A stretch of DNA of 64,000 nucleotides from Petrosia ficiformis (lineage: Eukaryota; Porifera; Demospongiae; Haplosclerida; Petrosiidae). Positions 47,201-58,500 of the stretch are shown in pieces. The stretch lies in contig OX345636.1 in NCBI GenBank assembly GCA_947044365.1, forward strand, positions 43,717,537 to 43,781,536, in the 5' to 3' direction. How positions within the stretch are numbered: position 1 is the first letter of the stretch; every line of letters begins with the position of its first letter. The position numbers were made by a program, and so were the translations under genes. The notes beneath the pieces were generated by a model. The model made no database searches, had not been told where the DNA came from, and saw only the letters and a program-made list of their open reading frames with translations.

Positions 47201-48815
47201 TCAAGCAGAGAAAATTTAAGAGATCAAAAATATTTCATAGCGGGGGTATTACTCCTTTAGATTGGGAAATCGTCACTGTTAAATACATTTTGCTGCTGCT
47301 TCTGTCCGATGTCCTTGAAATTTTAGTATTTCACTAGTTTTAATATGGTCTGAAAAAACTAAATGCATGACATTTTTTTAGGACAAAAATTTCCCAATCA
47401 TTTTTTTGTCCCTGTTTCAGTCTATGATGGACTTATTGTATTGATGCTAGTCTTTTATTGCAGTGGGGAGTAAAATCACAAAGTACTTGGTACTGACTGT
47501 AGTGCTTCTGGAATTGTCCCACCTTACCTTACTGGTATCAAGAGTACATGTATATAATAAAAAGGGAGAGTATCACACGTATCACACGTATCACACTTAT
47601 AGCACAACCCTGCGAAAAGTACTTGAGTTGAGAAGATGGTGAAAAGTACGTGCTAGACCACAAGGCGGTGCACAAAGCCCAAGCATGTTTAATAATCACG
47701 TGAATAGTGATACGCTTACATATTGGAGCTTGAGAAAGATATTCTATACGAAGACAGTGATTTTGAGATCAACAGTGACGATGAAGCTGACTTGGAGCAG
47801 TCCGAGCTACCTTACCTTACAAAGTGAATCCAACTATTCCTCAGATCGCCAGATTCCTTTGCAACTTTCTGGAGAGATGCCACAAATCCTGAAGTTTTAA
47901 GAACCTTCGACAGTGTAAGATCACCTTCCCTAACGGTAGAACCAGCAACACGACTTGATAAATGAGGCAAACACTGCACAGATGGGATCCATGATGGTGT
48001 GGTTGCTGCATCATCCATCTTTGTTTACAATGTGGTCACATATTGCCTCAACGCCTACTTCACACGTGATGATTACGTCGTGAATATTATTATAAATTTC
48101 ATGTACTTTTCACTGGGTTGTGCTACATGCTTATACGGAAGTGCGATACTCTCCCTCTCTTTCTATTATATACTCTTGTTGGTATTTAAGTACTTTCTTA
48201 TGAATGAAGTATAATTGCACTTGTAACTAAGTTAACAATTAAATTACTGCATGTAGATATAGATGTACTTAAAGTCCTTTGCATGTAAAGTGCTTTGCCC
48301 CATGTCTGACCATGAATCACTTATTACTTACCATTTCCCAATTCCCAAGCAACTTGGTAACCTTTCTTCATAGTGTAATCAATAAGAAGTTCAGCATTAC
48401 TGGAATCCCATTCTCCATTTGAAGTACGCAATAGTTGATTTAACCCAAATATTAACGTCCAGCCAACCTCATTAGTAAAGCGATTAATACCATCCCATTG
48501 TGAAGTGCTCATAGTAAGATTACTACGTCCGATATTTTCACCATCTGGATCAAATATTATGAAGTCCCCAGAAGTTCCACCCACCCTCAGACGTACTGGT
48601 TGTAGAGCTTTTGCCATATTGATCATCCTGTCTGCATTGACAGTAATCCATCTATGTTTTATGACACTAGCATCTATCGTCAGAGACAGAAAGTCTTCAT
48701 CAACGATATGAACATGTTCATGAAGATTCATTGACATTAAATACTGCTTTCCATCTGATTCTTCCAGGAGGATCAAAGTACCAAACAAAATTAGTGTGGT
48801 CAAAGACAGAACCAT
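35220..48815 (-). CDS. HPSE: Heparanase, GH79 endo-beta-glucuronidase (475 aa)
   Basis: Eight exons, 5' to 3': 48332-48815, 46282-46444, 42663-42710, 41777-41977, 40620-40728, 38699-38814, 35935-36078, 35220-35382; total 1,428 nt, all GT-AG and phase-consistent. Signal peptide at 1-22 (MVLSLTTLILFGTLILLEES). The proton donor is Glu162 in WELGNEPD, split between exons 1 and 2; the nucleophile is Glu278 in GDLWIGETSSTYGGG. VDEDFLSLTIDAS and LRVGGTSGDFIIFDP match the N-terminal part of animal heparanase, and the C-terminal beta domain ends KKANATACTT. The family cleaves heparan sulfate in the extracellular matrix and lysosome. The protein is shorter than human HPSE (543 aa), and I see no clear equivalent of the excised linker, so maturation may differ. 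Introns are packed with MITEs. Heparanase 2 is an alternative in name, but both catalytic Glu are kept. Confidence 0.94.
36190..37030. other. Heparanase intron 6, repeat-derived sequence without a gene
   Basis: Begins ATTACCCTCACCGCG and AGGGTACGGTAACC, a foldback-like end, followed by GT-rich microsatellite (36222-36250). ORF 36221-36418 has no domain. Degraded repeat sequence. Confidence 0.4.
37349..37919. mobile_element. piggyBac-type nonautonomous element, 571 bp, in heparanase intron 6
   Basis: Ends CCCTTAGAAGACTGA and TCAGTCTTCTAAGGG are exact inverted repeats, each flanked by TTAA (37345-37348 and 37920-37923), the piggyBac target. The internal ORFs (37333-37560 and 37518-37916) show no transposase motif I can recognise, though the interior is less AT-rich than the intron and may derive from a former coding region. 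Confidence 0.88.
37968..38084. repeat. Perfect palindrome, 53-bp arms
   Basis: Arms 37968-38020 and 38032-38084 are exactly complementary (starting GTGGTTACAGTTTAGGCATG) with an 11-nt loop. Confidence 0.95.
38138..38210. repeat. Perfect palindrome, 36-bp arms
   Basis: Arms 38138-38173 and 38175-38210 are exactly complementary (starting ACTGTTTATACAGTGG) with a 1-nt centre. It lies only 53 bp from the previous palindrome but is unrelated in sequence. Confidence 0.95.
38420..38575. repeat. Dispersed repeat, copy of 22530-22665
   Basis: Shares CAGTTTCAATTTACTAG and CAATGTCCTGTATGACTGG in order with the ABHD11-intron copy. A GAAA microsatellite follows at 38637-38655. Confidence 0.65.
39205..39618 (+). 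mobile_element. CCCTATGATTGCTTT repeat family, copy 2, with internal hairpin
   Basis: Diverged full-length copy in heparanase intron 5. It carries a private palindrome at 39375-39441 (TTTCTGCTGCTCTAGTTTG and its inverse around GAGTGGCGCTC). Confidence 0.75.
39751..40247. mobile_element. MITE with 46-bp inverted ends in heparanase intron 5
   Basis: Left AAAGTCCGTTTGCGTTGAG and right reverse complement AAAGTCCGTTCGCGTTGAG, continuing through TTGGGACTTTTCTCATTAAA to the ATATTCAT end. No ORF. Confidence 0.85.
41533..42400. repeat. Two copies of the TAATTACTGTCTCACTACTG repeat and a diverged family-1 fragment
   Basis: Copies at 41533-41640 and 42225-42400 flank exon 4 of heparanase; further copies are at 45670-45845 and 46925-47145. 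Ends TATGTCAATAAAA(T)GTCA and TTTTTATTGACATA are inverted, so a small MITE of about 200 bp. Between them, 42035-42120 is a diverged CCTATGATTGCTTTAC fragment. Confidence 0.65.
42790..43440. mobile_element. Two tandem foldback elements (long hairpins)
   Basis: Unit A at 42790-43080 and unit B at 43150-43440 are each long inverted repeats: GTAGGGA(T/C)GTCAAAACCC...CCAACCTTGTTTGCATG on one arm and the inverse on the other, centred on ACAAAGAGCTGTACTTATG in B. A and B share about 100 bp of arm. Mirrored copies are at 50085-50709. Confidence 0.85.
42838..43910 (+). repeat. Left arm of a large inverted repeat
   Basis: Sequence nearly identical to the reverse complement of 49620-50709. Shared marks in order: CAGCATGTAAACAAGGTTGG, the two palindromic units, ATTCAGTATTCCAATGG and the 5' part of a family-1 element. 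The main difference is an indel of about 28 bp next to CATTGTATAATAATATTG. The arm lies in heparanase intron 2. Confidence 0.9.
43737..44209 (+). mobile_element. CCCTATGATTGCTTT repeat family, copy 3 (full length)
   Basis: Runs from GTGTATATAGAGAAAAAA to GGGCCATAAAAA. Its first half lies in the left arm of the large inverted repeat; its second half is unique to this side. Confidence 0.85.
44267..44862. repeat. Tandem duplication, unit of about 300 bp
   Basis: Two direct copies (about 44267-44594 and 44596-44862) share TGCGCATGCGTAATTAAA, GTAGTCGTTGAGACTGTCTT, AGATATCATCTCGATACTTG and the end CTTTAGCCATCTAGAC. The first also carries an AAATAAAAAT-rich insert. Minus-strand reading gives a similar peptide in both (PVAFIVKFWSTSIEMIS), but no splice context supports a gene. 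Confidence 0.8.
46453..46913 (+). mobile_element. CCCTATGATTGCTTT repeat family, copy 4, abutting heparanase exon 2
   Basis: Its left end begins 8 bp upstream (on the minus strand) of the acceptor of heparanase exon 2 (CAG at 46445-46447). Read on the minus strand, the element end TTTTTTTCTCTATATACAC supplies the pyrimidine tract. Confidence 0.85.
47563..48157. mobile_element. MITE of about 595 bp in heparanase intron 1
   Basis: Inverted ends AGGGAGAGTATCACAC and reverse complement AGGGAGAGTATCGCAC. The interior is less AT-rich and carries ORFs (47812-48018 minus, 47999-48214 plus) without recognisable domains. Confidence 0.7.
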
Positions 48816-49030
48816 GGCACCGAGCAGGTCAAGAAGGATTGCAGCTTATCATAGGGTGAAACCACAATTAAGTGAATTAACGACCAGTGTTGCCAGATGG
48901 GAGGAGTAGCACTATGCTATTTTTATTTCAAAATTATGCTATCTTATCTAAAATTATGCTGAAACGTAAAAATTGAGAATTTCCATGAAAATTTTAGATT
49001 TTTTTGGTTACTTCTGCTTCAAAAAAACAA

Positions 49031-49797
49031 GTGTATATAGAGAAAAAAAGTATCCCTATGATTGCTTTATGGTGTCCAGCATTCAGTAATCATGGCTGAC
49101 TTTATCATGCCTGGAATACAACAGCCTATTATAGTTATTATTTCGATTATCTACTCTCCCTACCTTTTAGGGACCTTCTAGAACTTTAGAAATATATTTC
49201 AGGAAGAATAGCCAGCTATTAGTTCCAGCTTCTACACAAGCTAGTAAAGCTACAGCTTTCTTTCTGCTGCTCTATAGTCTGTACTCTTGAGCGCGCGTTC
49301 TATTACGCGCCACGCCCATTAATTGACCGTGCCCCCGGGAATGACGTAACTTCCTTAACTACGTATACAACGCATACTCACGTAAGTGACACAAGAATAT
49401 ATATATATATATATTATCGCACAGATACAGGGAAATATTACGAGTTGGATACAGCGTTGCCACTCGTCCTTCGGACTCGTGGCAACGCTGTATCCAACTC
49501 AAGAGTACAGACTATAGAGCAGCAGAAAGAAAGCTGTAGCTTTACTAGCTTGTGTAGAAGCTGGAACTAATAGCTGGCTATTCTTCCTGAAATATATTTC
49601 TAAAGTTCTAGAAGGTCCTTTGAAAGGTCAGGAGAGTAGATAATCAAAATAATAAGCTGTTGTCTTTCATGCTTGATAAAGTCAGCCATGATTACCGAAT
49701 GCTGGACACCACAAAGCAGTCATAGAGATATGTTTATCTTTACTTAAATTTGTAAAGCAATCATAGGGATGTTTTTTTTCTCTATATACACTTGTTA
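49031..49797. mobile_element. Head-to-head pair of family-1 elements around a 22-bp hairpin
   Basis: A plus copy (49031 to about 49410) and a minus partial copy (49501-49797) face each other. Between them, 49442-49463 and 49479-49500 form an exact hairpin (GAGTTGGATACAGCGTTGCC). The minus copy is also the outer end of the right inverted-repeat arm. Confidence 0.8.
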
Positions 49798-50709
49798 TAA
49801 TAATGAATATAATAAATATTAATATTAAAGCCATTGTATAATAATATTGTATACTATGATAACCATTGGAATACTGAATGGTTGACACAGTGACTGACAC
49901 TACTTCTTGTAGGATGGCAGACAGTACTGTAAGGGAAATAGAGAATATACATCATCTGTAAATGAAAGAGAATGATAATACAAAAAACTGACTTATTGAT
50001 GAACAAATTTTAATGCATTTATGATTGTATGATTTTATAATGATATATAGTGTTTCTGCAATCTACAAAAACATTCACACTATTCAGAAAAAAAAAACAA
50101 TGGAAACAAGAATAATAATAAAACATTTTCAATAAAAATGAAAGAAGATGTAGGGATGTCAAAACCCAAAGAGCATGCAAACAAGGTTGGGAAGCTAACA
50201 TAGGACCCAAATTCACTTCCATATAACCCTACATAAGTACAGCTCTTTGTATTTTGTTTTATAGCACTGTAAGTACTTATGTAAGGTTATATGGAAGTGA
50301 ATTTGGGTCCTATGTTAGCTTCCCAACCTTGTTTGCATGCTTTTTGGGTTTTGACATCCCTACATCTTCTTTCATTTTTTATTGAAAATGTTTTTATTTT
50401 TATTTTTATAGTATTTCTGTAATCTACAAAAAAATATTCACACTATTCAGAAAAAAACAATGGAAACAAAACATTTTCAATAAAAATGGAAGAAGACGTA
50501 GGGACGTCAAACCCAAAAAGCAGTTGGGCAGCTAACATAGGACCCAAAATTAAACAAACCACTTCCATATAACCCTACATAAGTACATCTCTTTTTTTTG
50601 TTTCATGTAAGTACTTACATTTATATGTTGGGTTATATGTAAGTGGTTTGTTTAATTTTGGGTCTTATGTTAGCTTCCCAACCTTGTTTACATGCTGTTT
50701 GGGTTTTGA
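49620..50709 (-). repeat. Right arm of the large inverted repeat
   Basis: Reverse complement of 42838-43910. It contains the mirrored foldback units and translates the same 67-residue spurious peptide on the opposite strand. It ends at GGGTTTTGAC, 10 bp before the first exon of the truncated receptor copy. Confidence 0.9.
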
Positions 50710-50719
50710 CCAATATTAG

Positions 50720-51814
50720 AAGATGTGAGTGGAACATCCTTTACAAAGCTGAATGAAGGTATGTGCATGCATAGCACGTGAGGTTCTTCATGCATAAATC
50801 AATGATGTTTTTATATCTTTAAGCTACCATGGTACCAAGAGAATCAGATGTCCCCAGTGGATTTTCTCGCTCCATTACAAATACAAATGAAAGTATGTCA
50901 TGCTATGGTGGTTTTATATAATCAATGATGTTTATTGTATCTTTCAGTTACGATGGTATCAGAAACATTAAAAGTCGCTACTGGAATGTTTCCATCTATT
51001 ACAAATACTAATGAAGGTAAGTGTATAGTGTGTGAGGGAGATTCTTTATGCACACAATCTAATTTTTAGTTGTTTAATTAGTAAGAACATAATTATGGCA
51101 AATATTAATTTCTCAATCTAATCACATGACATTGTCTCTATGCCTAATAAAAATACAATTAAGTAAAATGAAAAACTACTTCTTTATCATTTGATAACTA
51201 CAGTTCTTTTATTCACTGTTATTATTACGTAGTTGGCAGTCACTCTTCAAACAAATGTTCAGCAGTTTGTGATATACTGGGAACATTGGTTGGTATTCTA
51301 ACCGGGGCTCTGATAGGATGTATTACTGCAATAATATTCCTCAGTGTATTGTACATAAAGCAAAGGTTTGTACCAACTTGGTGTTTAATGAATCTCAAAG
51401 ATAATGTATTTTATTCCAGAAATAAAGCTCTTCTTACAAAATCAAAACTACAGGCTGTAAAGTAAGACATCAGAAATATTAAAATGTTTTTTTTTTATAT
51501 TCATGACATATACAGGACCCAAGATGAGGATTACAGTTTACACGTGAAAACTCCTTTTAATACTGACTATGACATGTAAGGATTGACTATTACAATAGAC
51601 CTACTTAAATATTATTATTCAGATTTGATACACATTATAGCAATAGTATAATTATTTCACTGCATTTGTTCACTACAGACCACAATTAACAGACAACAAG
51701 ATAGAGATGCAAGTGTGTGAACCATATGGTCTACACAAGATTACAACTCCTAATACAGTCATTTATGATGAATGTGATCCTTCTGATGTCTCAATCTATG
51801 AAACCATATCATGA
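50720..51814 (+). pseudogene. Receptor copy 1: stalk, membrane helix and tail only (5' truncated)
   Basis: Exons 50720-50758, 50824-50892, 50948-51016, 51233-51365, 51420-51461, 51516-51575, 51679-51814; phases match the 3' half of the full gene at 55570-59123. It encodes a Ser/Thr-rich stalk (the second and third exons are tandem duplicates: ATMVPRESDVPSGF and VTMVSETLKVATGMF), a transmembrane segment (ILGTLVGILTGALIGCITAI, then IFLSVLYIKQR) and a cytoplasmic tail ending VSIYETIS. The extracellular Ig/FN3 exons are absent: upstream lies the arm of the inverted repeat. No start codon is evident, so probably a truncated copy, although the remaining frame is intact. Confidence 0.78.
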
Positions 51815-52461
51815 AAATTAATAATTAACAAGCTAGTTGTTTCTGTTTTCCTCTTAGTATAGTATGAATGATACATAGTTATATTAATAATACCACATAA
51901 GGATTAGGAATATAATTATTACACATTACAATGTCTTAGTCAACTATTTTGTATAAATGAATATTTCAGCAAAGAAACTAATCCTTAGATATGAACTTTT
52001 AAAATGCTAAGGTTGCATTGATAATTATTGAGTGCAATTCTTGGTTGAATGTCTGGGAGGTGTGTTACATGTCATATTTTAAACTCCACTGCAATGGCAA
52101 CTAGATGTAGTCTATTCTCCAAAGCTATTACGTTTTGTCACTGAACCACTTCAATAGAAAGGTAATTTATAAACTTGGACTATGAATAAAGTTTATGGTC
52201 ACTGTGTCATTAAGATCAGAGTGTGGGCAAGGAGTCTAAATGAGTTGAACCCCATATAGTGCAGTCTAGTCACTCCTTGGCTTTGCCTGGCAGTGGTTAT
52301 AGACCACACTTACATGGGGTTTAACATTTACTTAGGCTAGTTTGTTCACAAATATGCTCAAAAATGTCAGGTACTGTGTAGTGGATTTCTGAAATTTTCA
52401 GATTTCCTTTTGCATCTAATTCTCTCATGCCTGCATTTCATATACGCTCAACGATTTCATA
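51815..52461. repeat. Duplicated 3' flank of the receptor copies
   Basis: Aligns with 54132-54835 over most of its length (GTGGGCAAGGAGTCTAAATG, GACCACACTTACATGGGG, GTCAGGTACTGTGTAGTGG). It marks the boundary of the segmental tandem duplication. Confidence 0.85.
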
Positions 52462-54131
52462 TGGGAAGCACATTCAAATGGAAGCAACATAACTGGTTAT
52501 ACTATCATATTCATATTCTGTGATGGAGAAGATAAATATACATTGGACAAAACAACAACAGAATACACAATAATTGGATTGGACTACAGTGTAATAAACA
52601 ATATCACTATTGTTGCATCAAATGGTGAAACGAATCTATCAACTAGTATATTGACAAACATCACTGGTAAGAAATGAAAATCATATTCTATCTAATAAAT
52701 AACTCATTTCCTACATAGATACACCTCCTCCACCACCTAATATATCTGCTGTGATGTTAAACTATAGTTCAATACAAGTGACATGGAGTGAATTATCATG
52801 TGAGAATCATCGTTATATCATCATGTACACTGTGCATGTTTTAACACACTCAAACACTATGTTAGTACTCAATGTTAGTGCGGATAGTTACAGCACAGTA
52901 CTTACTAATCTACCATCTAATTCAACATACATTATAAGCATTGCTACATGGAACAATGTTGGACATGGTAAATTCAGTAATGGTACAAAAATTAAAATTC
53001 CACAGGCAGGTAGGAAATATGATGTTGATTGAAATTTTAACTAAATCTTCTCCAATATTATAATAGTTCCAGGTGTAGTACAAAATCTTAATTTCAAATT
53101 CAATTCAGCAACACTCTCGTGGAATCCACCTGTGTACAATCCTTTCCCAGTAGCAAAGTATGAAGTATCCTATCGAATGTGTGATCAGTCTTTCAATGAA
53201 GTGATGGAGTCAAACACATCTAATACATCATACACAATAACTGGTCTACAGTCTGATACATGTTATATCTTCATAGTGTTAGCATATAACGAGAAAGGGG
53301 CTGGAGAAGAGGTTCATGTGAATGTCACAACATTGAAATTATTTCACTGCATCTGTTCACTACAGACCACAATTAACAGACAACAAGATAGAGATGCAAG
53401 TGTGTGAACCATATGGTCTACACAAGATTACAACTCCTAATACAGACATTGTCTCTATGCCTAATAAAAATACAATTAAGTAAAATGAAAAACTACTTCT
53501 TTATCATTTGATAACTACAGTTCTTTTATTCACTGTTATTATTACGTAGTTGGCAGTCACTCTTCAAACAAATGTTCAGCAGTTTGTGATATACTGGGAA
53601 CATTGGTTGGTATTCTAACCGGGGCTCTGATAGGATGTATTACTGCAATAATATTCCTCAGTGTATTGTACATAAAACAAAGGTTTGTACCAACTTGGTG
53701 TTTAATGAATCTCAAAGATAATGTATTTTATTCCAGAAATAAAGCTCTTCTTACAAAATCAAAACTACAGGCTGTAAAGTAAGACATCAGAAATATTAAA
53801 ATGTTTTTTTTTTATACTCATGACATATACAGGACCCAAGATGAGGATTACAGTTTACACGTGAAAACTCCTTTTAATACTGACTATGACATGTAAGGAT
53901 TGACTATTACAATAGACCTACTTAAATATTATTATTCAGATTTGATACACATTATAGCAATAGTATAATTATTTCACTGCATCTGTTCACTACAGACCAC
54001 AATTAACAGACAACAAGATAGAGATGCAAGCGTGTGAACCATATGGTCTACACAAGATTGCAACTCCTAATACAGTCATTTATGATGAATGTGATCCTTC
54101 TGATGTCTCAATTTATGAAACCATATCATGA
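52462..54131 (+). pseudogene. Receptor copy 2: mosaic of FN3, tail and membrane exons
   Basis: Order: truncated FN3 exon (52462-52666, starts inside the exon), FN3 exon 52719-53009, FN3 exon from 53067 that at about 53340 runs directly into a fragment of the last tail exon, ending at TGA 53405-53407; then a second set with membrane exon 53550-53682 and tail exons 53737-53778, 53833-53892, 53996-54131. The duplicated tail-exon fragment and out-of-order junctions (near 53340 and 53446) show unequal recombination between copies. FN3 reading frames are intact (for example SYTITGLQSDTCYIFIVLAY). It has no visible start. Either a pseudogene or, if spliced to an upstream exon, a source of a soluble FN3 protein. 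Confidence 0.75.
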
Positions 54132-55569
54132 AATAATTAACAAGTTATAAAATCTAGTTGTTTCTGTTTTCCTCTTAGTATAGTATGAATGATACATAGT
54201 TATATTAATAATACCACATAAGGATTAGGAATATAATTATTACACATTACAATGTCTTAGTCAACTATTTTGTATAAATGAATATTTTAGCAAAGAAACT
54301 AATCTTTTAGATATGAACTTTTAAAATGCTGAGGTTGCATTGATAATTACTGAGTGCAATTCTTGGTTGAATGTCTGTGGAGGTGTGTTAAACATCATAT
54401 TTTAGACTCCATTGCCATGGCAACTAGATGTAGTTTATTCTTCATAGATTCCAAAACTATGACATTTTGTCACTGAACCACTGCAATAGAAAGGCTTCAT
54501 TATAATTTATAAACTTGGACTACAAATAAAGTTTATGGTTAGAAAGTACATTGCTTTAATTTGTGTATTTACACAAATCAGAGTGTGGGCAAGGAGTCTA
54601 AATGAGTTGAGCCCCATGTAAGTGCAGTCTAGTCACTCCTTGGCTTCGCCTGATGGCAGTGGTTATAGACCACACTTACATGGGGTTTAAAATTTACTTA
54701 GGCTAGTTTGTTCACAAAAGTATATATGTATATGCTCAAAGATGTCAGGTACTGTGTAGTGGATTTCTGAAATTTTCAGATTTCCTTTTGCATCATTCCT
54801 GCATATCATATACACTCAACGATTTCATATTCTTTAGCTTTAATTTCTAGTGGAAATGTAGATACTGTTTGGTAGAGATGAGTTATTTTCTTGCCAATAA
54901 ATGTTTCTCCTATATATCCCTCTTAAGGTGGTACTAGGGAGTGGGCGGATGCGACTCCAATCAGTTTCAAAATAGAATATTATATAATATGACTCTAACC
55001 TGGTGTAATGGCAACCTTCATATCTTCTAATCACCTTTATAGGGTCCTGGAAGTGATAAAACATATATAAAATGTCCATTTTTGTAATCGCAATAAGTAC
55101 AAAACGGAGAAAGCCACGCCCACCAATCATGGCATGCACCAAGTACAATGAAAACAAATAGAGCCGTTTTCTGGAAATTCATTTTACTTTTATAGTTACA
55201 AGAGGCTGAAGAAAGCTGAATTCTGTAGCTTTTCACTGAAACCATAAAATCTACCTTTCTAGGCACTATCAAACTCCGATCTTTCTCAGAGACCAACTAC
55301 AGTTACCCGCCATGAAAGTGTGCTAAATAGATACTAGACTGTATATGGCACTTGTATATAATAATAGTTAAGGTGTAGTAAACAAAGTTAATAGACTATA
55401 GTGATAAATACTTTTATTTAGTTAGAACAATATAATAATATACAATATAATATTAGTGTTATAGTGTAAAAATAATAATAATAATCTTAATAATGTTTAT
55501 AATGTGTTGTTTATTTTTTTGAGGCTATAAAATTACTACAGTTTCACAATCTCTTTAAGTCAACTAAAA
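54132..55569. other. Spacer between receptor copy 2 and the full gene
   Basis: Starts with duplicated flank (to about 54835). The part 54900-55315 holds two overlapping minus-strand ORFs (54840-55157 and 55027-55296) of higher GC, containing HDWWAWLSPFCTYCDYKNGH; not recognised, probably a repeat. The last 250 bp is AT-rich and should contain the promoter of the full gene. Confidence 0.45.
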
Positions 55570-58500
55570 ATGTTAACATCACTCCTTATCTTGTATGTGT
55601 GTGTCTGTACAGTTGTTGATATTGTCCTCCTGAATCAGGTAAGAGTAGTATAATATTTATGATGACATAATTATGATTCATCATAAAACAATACTTAAGG
55701 AATATATTTGATTCTAAATGGAGAGTGTAGATCTAATGGTACATACTTCAGAGATAGTGATTTAGATATTTCCAAACCTAATTCTGATAATCGTATTCAT
55801 TGTGTGTTACCTAATGAGATACTGGATGATGGAGAGTGGTTGAGACCTGATGGACAACCTGTCAACTGTAATGATGATGCCAAACATGATCCTTTTGTTT
55901 GTAATAAAACTATCAGTCCTACTGCTAATATCACACTATACTTGAATGATGATGATGACTTTTCTCCTCTTGCTGGTGGGAATGATAAACATAATGTTGA
56001 ATTACAGTACAAGTGTTGTCTACCTACTAATTGTTCTGATCCTAATACTAACATCATGATTATAAATGTATTTGGTGAGTAATAATTATATCTATTACAC
56101 AATGATAATCATAGAACTTTTTGCAGAACGTGTGTACATCACAGAAATATATGTTGATCTTCCATTTGATATAACTGTTATTCCACAATACTACACTATA
56201 CATTGTGTAGTGACAGGAAGCTATGTGGCAACTGTTATGTACTATTATGATAATACTCAGGTCACAGAATCATATTGTAATGATCATGGCTGTTCTTTTA
56301 GAAATAAAACACTTCATAATAGTAATTTCACTTATGACCTATCTGTTAAATGGAAAATAGAAGAGTATGGAGACCATTACCACAAGTGTAATGCTCAGGA
56401 TGGACAAATAATTAGAGAAGCCATTGTCAAAGTAACAGGTAAATATTCACATAATAAATATAGATTTGATTTATGGTGTTTTTTTCTCAGCTCCTACTTC
56501 ATCTCCCTCTATTCCTACACTGGTTAGTAATACATTTACTAGTATCACTATCAATTGGACATATCCTGATATATCTGATACTGATGGGTATGTAGTCAAT
56601 GCTAGTAGTCTTAATGACTATGTGATAAAACAAGTGAATGGAAATAGTGTGAATGAGACTACACTAAATGGACTGATACCAGGAACAACTTATAACATCA
56701 CAGTCAGGGCTTATCAAGATTTACTAGGACCAGCTAGTGAACCATTATCAGTTGATACACTAAATGGTAAGATTATGTTTTCTGATGTGTATTCACTTGT
56801 TAGCAATGTACTAATGATTTTAAAATGTCCACTCCTATATAATGGTTTATTTCATCCACTTCAAATTCGCAGACAGGTCTGAGGAGACTACCATGACACA
56901 TTTTTGTTTGCATTTGTCCCTAGCTTAATCACATACACACAAATAAATATACATTTTACATTATCATTAATTTTTAACTTGGCAAAGTAAATTCTGAGGG
57001 GATGTGATGAATTTTTATTATTTCCAGATATAGCAATTCATTTAATATCATATACTGTTGATGGAAGTACTACAATTGTTAGTTGGGAAGCACATTCAAG
57101 TGGAATCAACATAACTGGTTATACTATCATATTCATATTCTGTGATGGAGAAGATAAATATACATTGGATAAAACAACAACAGAATACACAATAATTGGA
57201 TTGGACTACAGTGTAATAAACAATATCACTATTGTTGCATCAAATGGTGAAGTGAATCTATCAACTAGTATATTGACAAACATCACTGGTAAGAAATGAA
57301 AATCAAATTCTTTCTAATAAAATAACTCATTTCCTGCAAAGATACACCTCCTCCACCAGCTAATATATCTGCTGTGATGTTAAACTATAGTTCAATACAA
57401 GTGACATGGAGTGAATTATCATGTGAGAATCATCGTTATATCATCATGTACACTGTGCATGTTTTAACACACTCAAACACTATGTTAGTACTCAATGTTA
57501 GTGCGGATAGTTACAGCACAGTACTTACTAATCTACCATCTAATTCAACATACATTATAAGCATTGCTACATGGAACAATGTTGGACATGGTAAATTCAG
57601 TAATGGAACAAAAGTTAAAATTCCTCAAGCAGGTAGGGAATATAATGTTGATCGAAATTTAAATTAATCCTCTCCAATATATATAACAGTTCCAGGTGCA
57701 GTACAAAATCTTAATTTCAAGTTAAATTCAGCAACACTCTCTTGGAATCCACCTGTGTACAATCCTTTCCCAGTAACAAAGTATAGAGTATCCTATCAAA
57801 GATGTGATCAGTCTTTCAATGAAGTGATGGAGTCAAACACATCTAATACATCATACACAATAACTGGTTTACAGTCTGATACATGTTACATCTTCATAGT
57901 GTTAGCATATAATGAAAAAGGGGCTGGAGAAGAGGTTCATGTGAATGTCACAACATTGAAATTGAATGGTACAACAGTAGATGATTCAATCTTAAATACA
58001 CCTTCAGTGAAACAACAAAGTGAGTGCAAGTATGAATATGCATAATACAAAAACAAAAGGATAATTCATAATGAAAACAATGATCTTTTTTTTATTATTA
58101 TTACTGTGGTATTACTAACATTAAAAGATGCCAGTGGAACATCCTTCACAAAAACCAATGAAGGTATGTATGTACATATATAGCATGTGAGAGAGGTGTT
58201 AAATCAATGATGTTTATTGTATCTTTCAGTTACCATGGTACCAGCAAAATCCAAATTCTCCAGTGGAATATTTTCATCTAATATAAATACTAATGAAGGT
58301 AAGTGAATAGTGTGTGAGTAAGGTTCTTTATGAACACAATCTAATTTAGTAAATAAAAATATAGTTATAACACATATTTAATTTCTCAATCTAATTAAAT
58401 TTGTCCATAAATAATAATAAAATATTGAAAATCTATTCCCTTAACCTTTGATAACTACAGTTCTATTATTCTTGTAATATCATACACAGTTGGCAATTAC

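Noticed and set aside
54840..55296. Two overlapping minus ORFs of 89 and 105 aa as a gene
   Set aside because: Overlap in different frames, no splice context or known domain; sequence character suggests a repeat, so only noted as spacer content.
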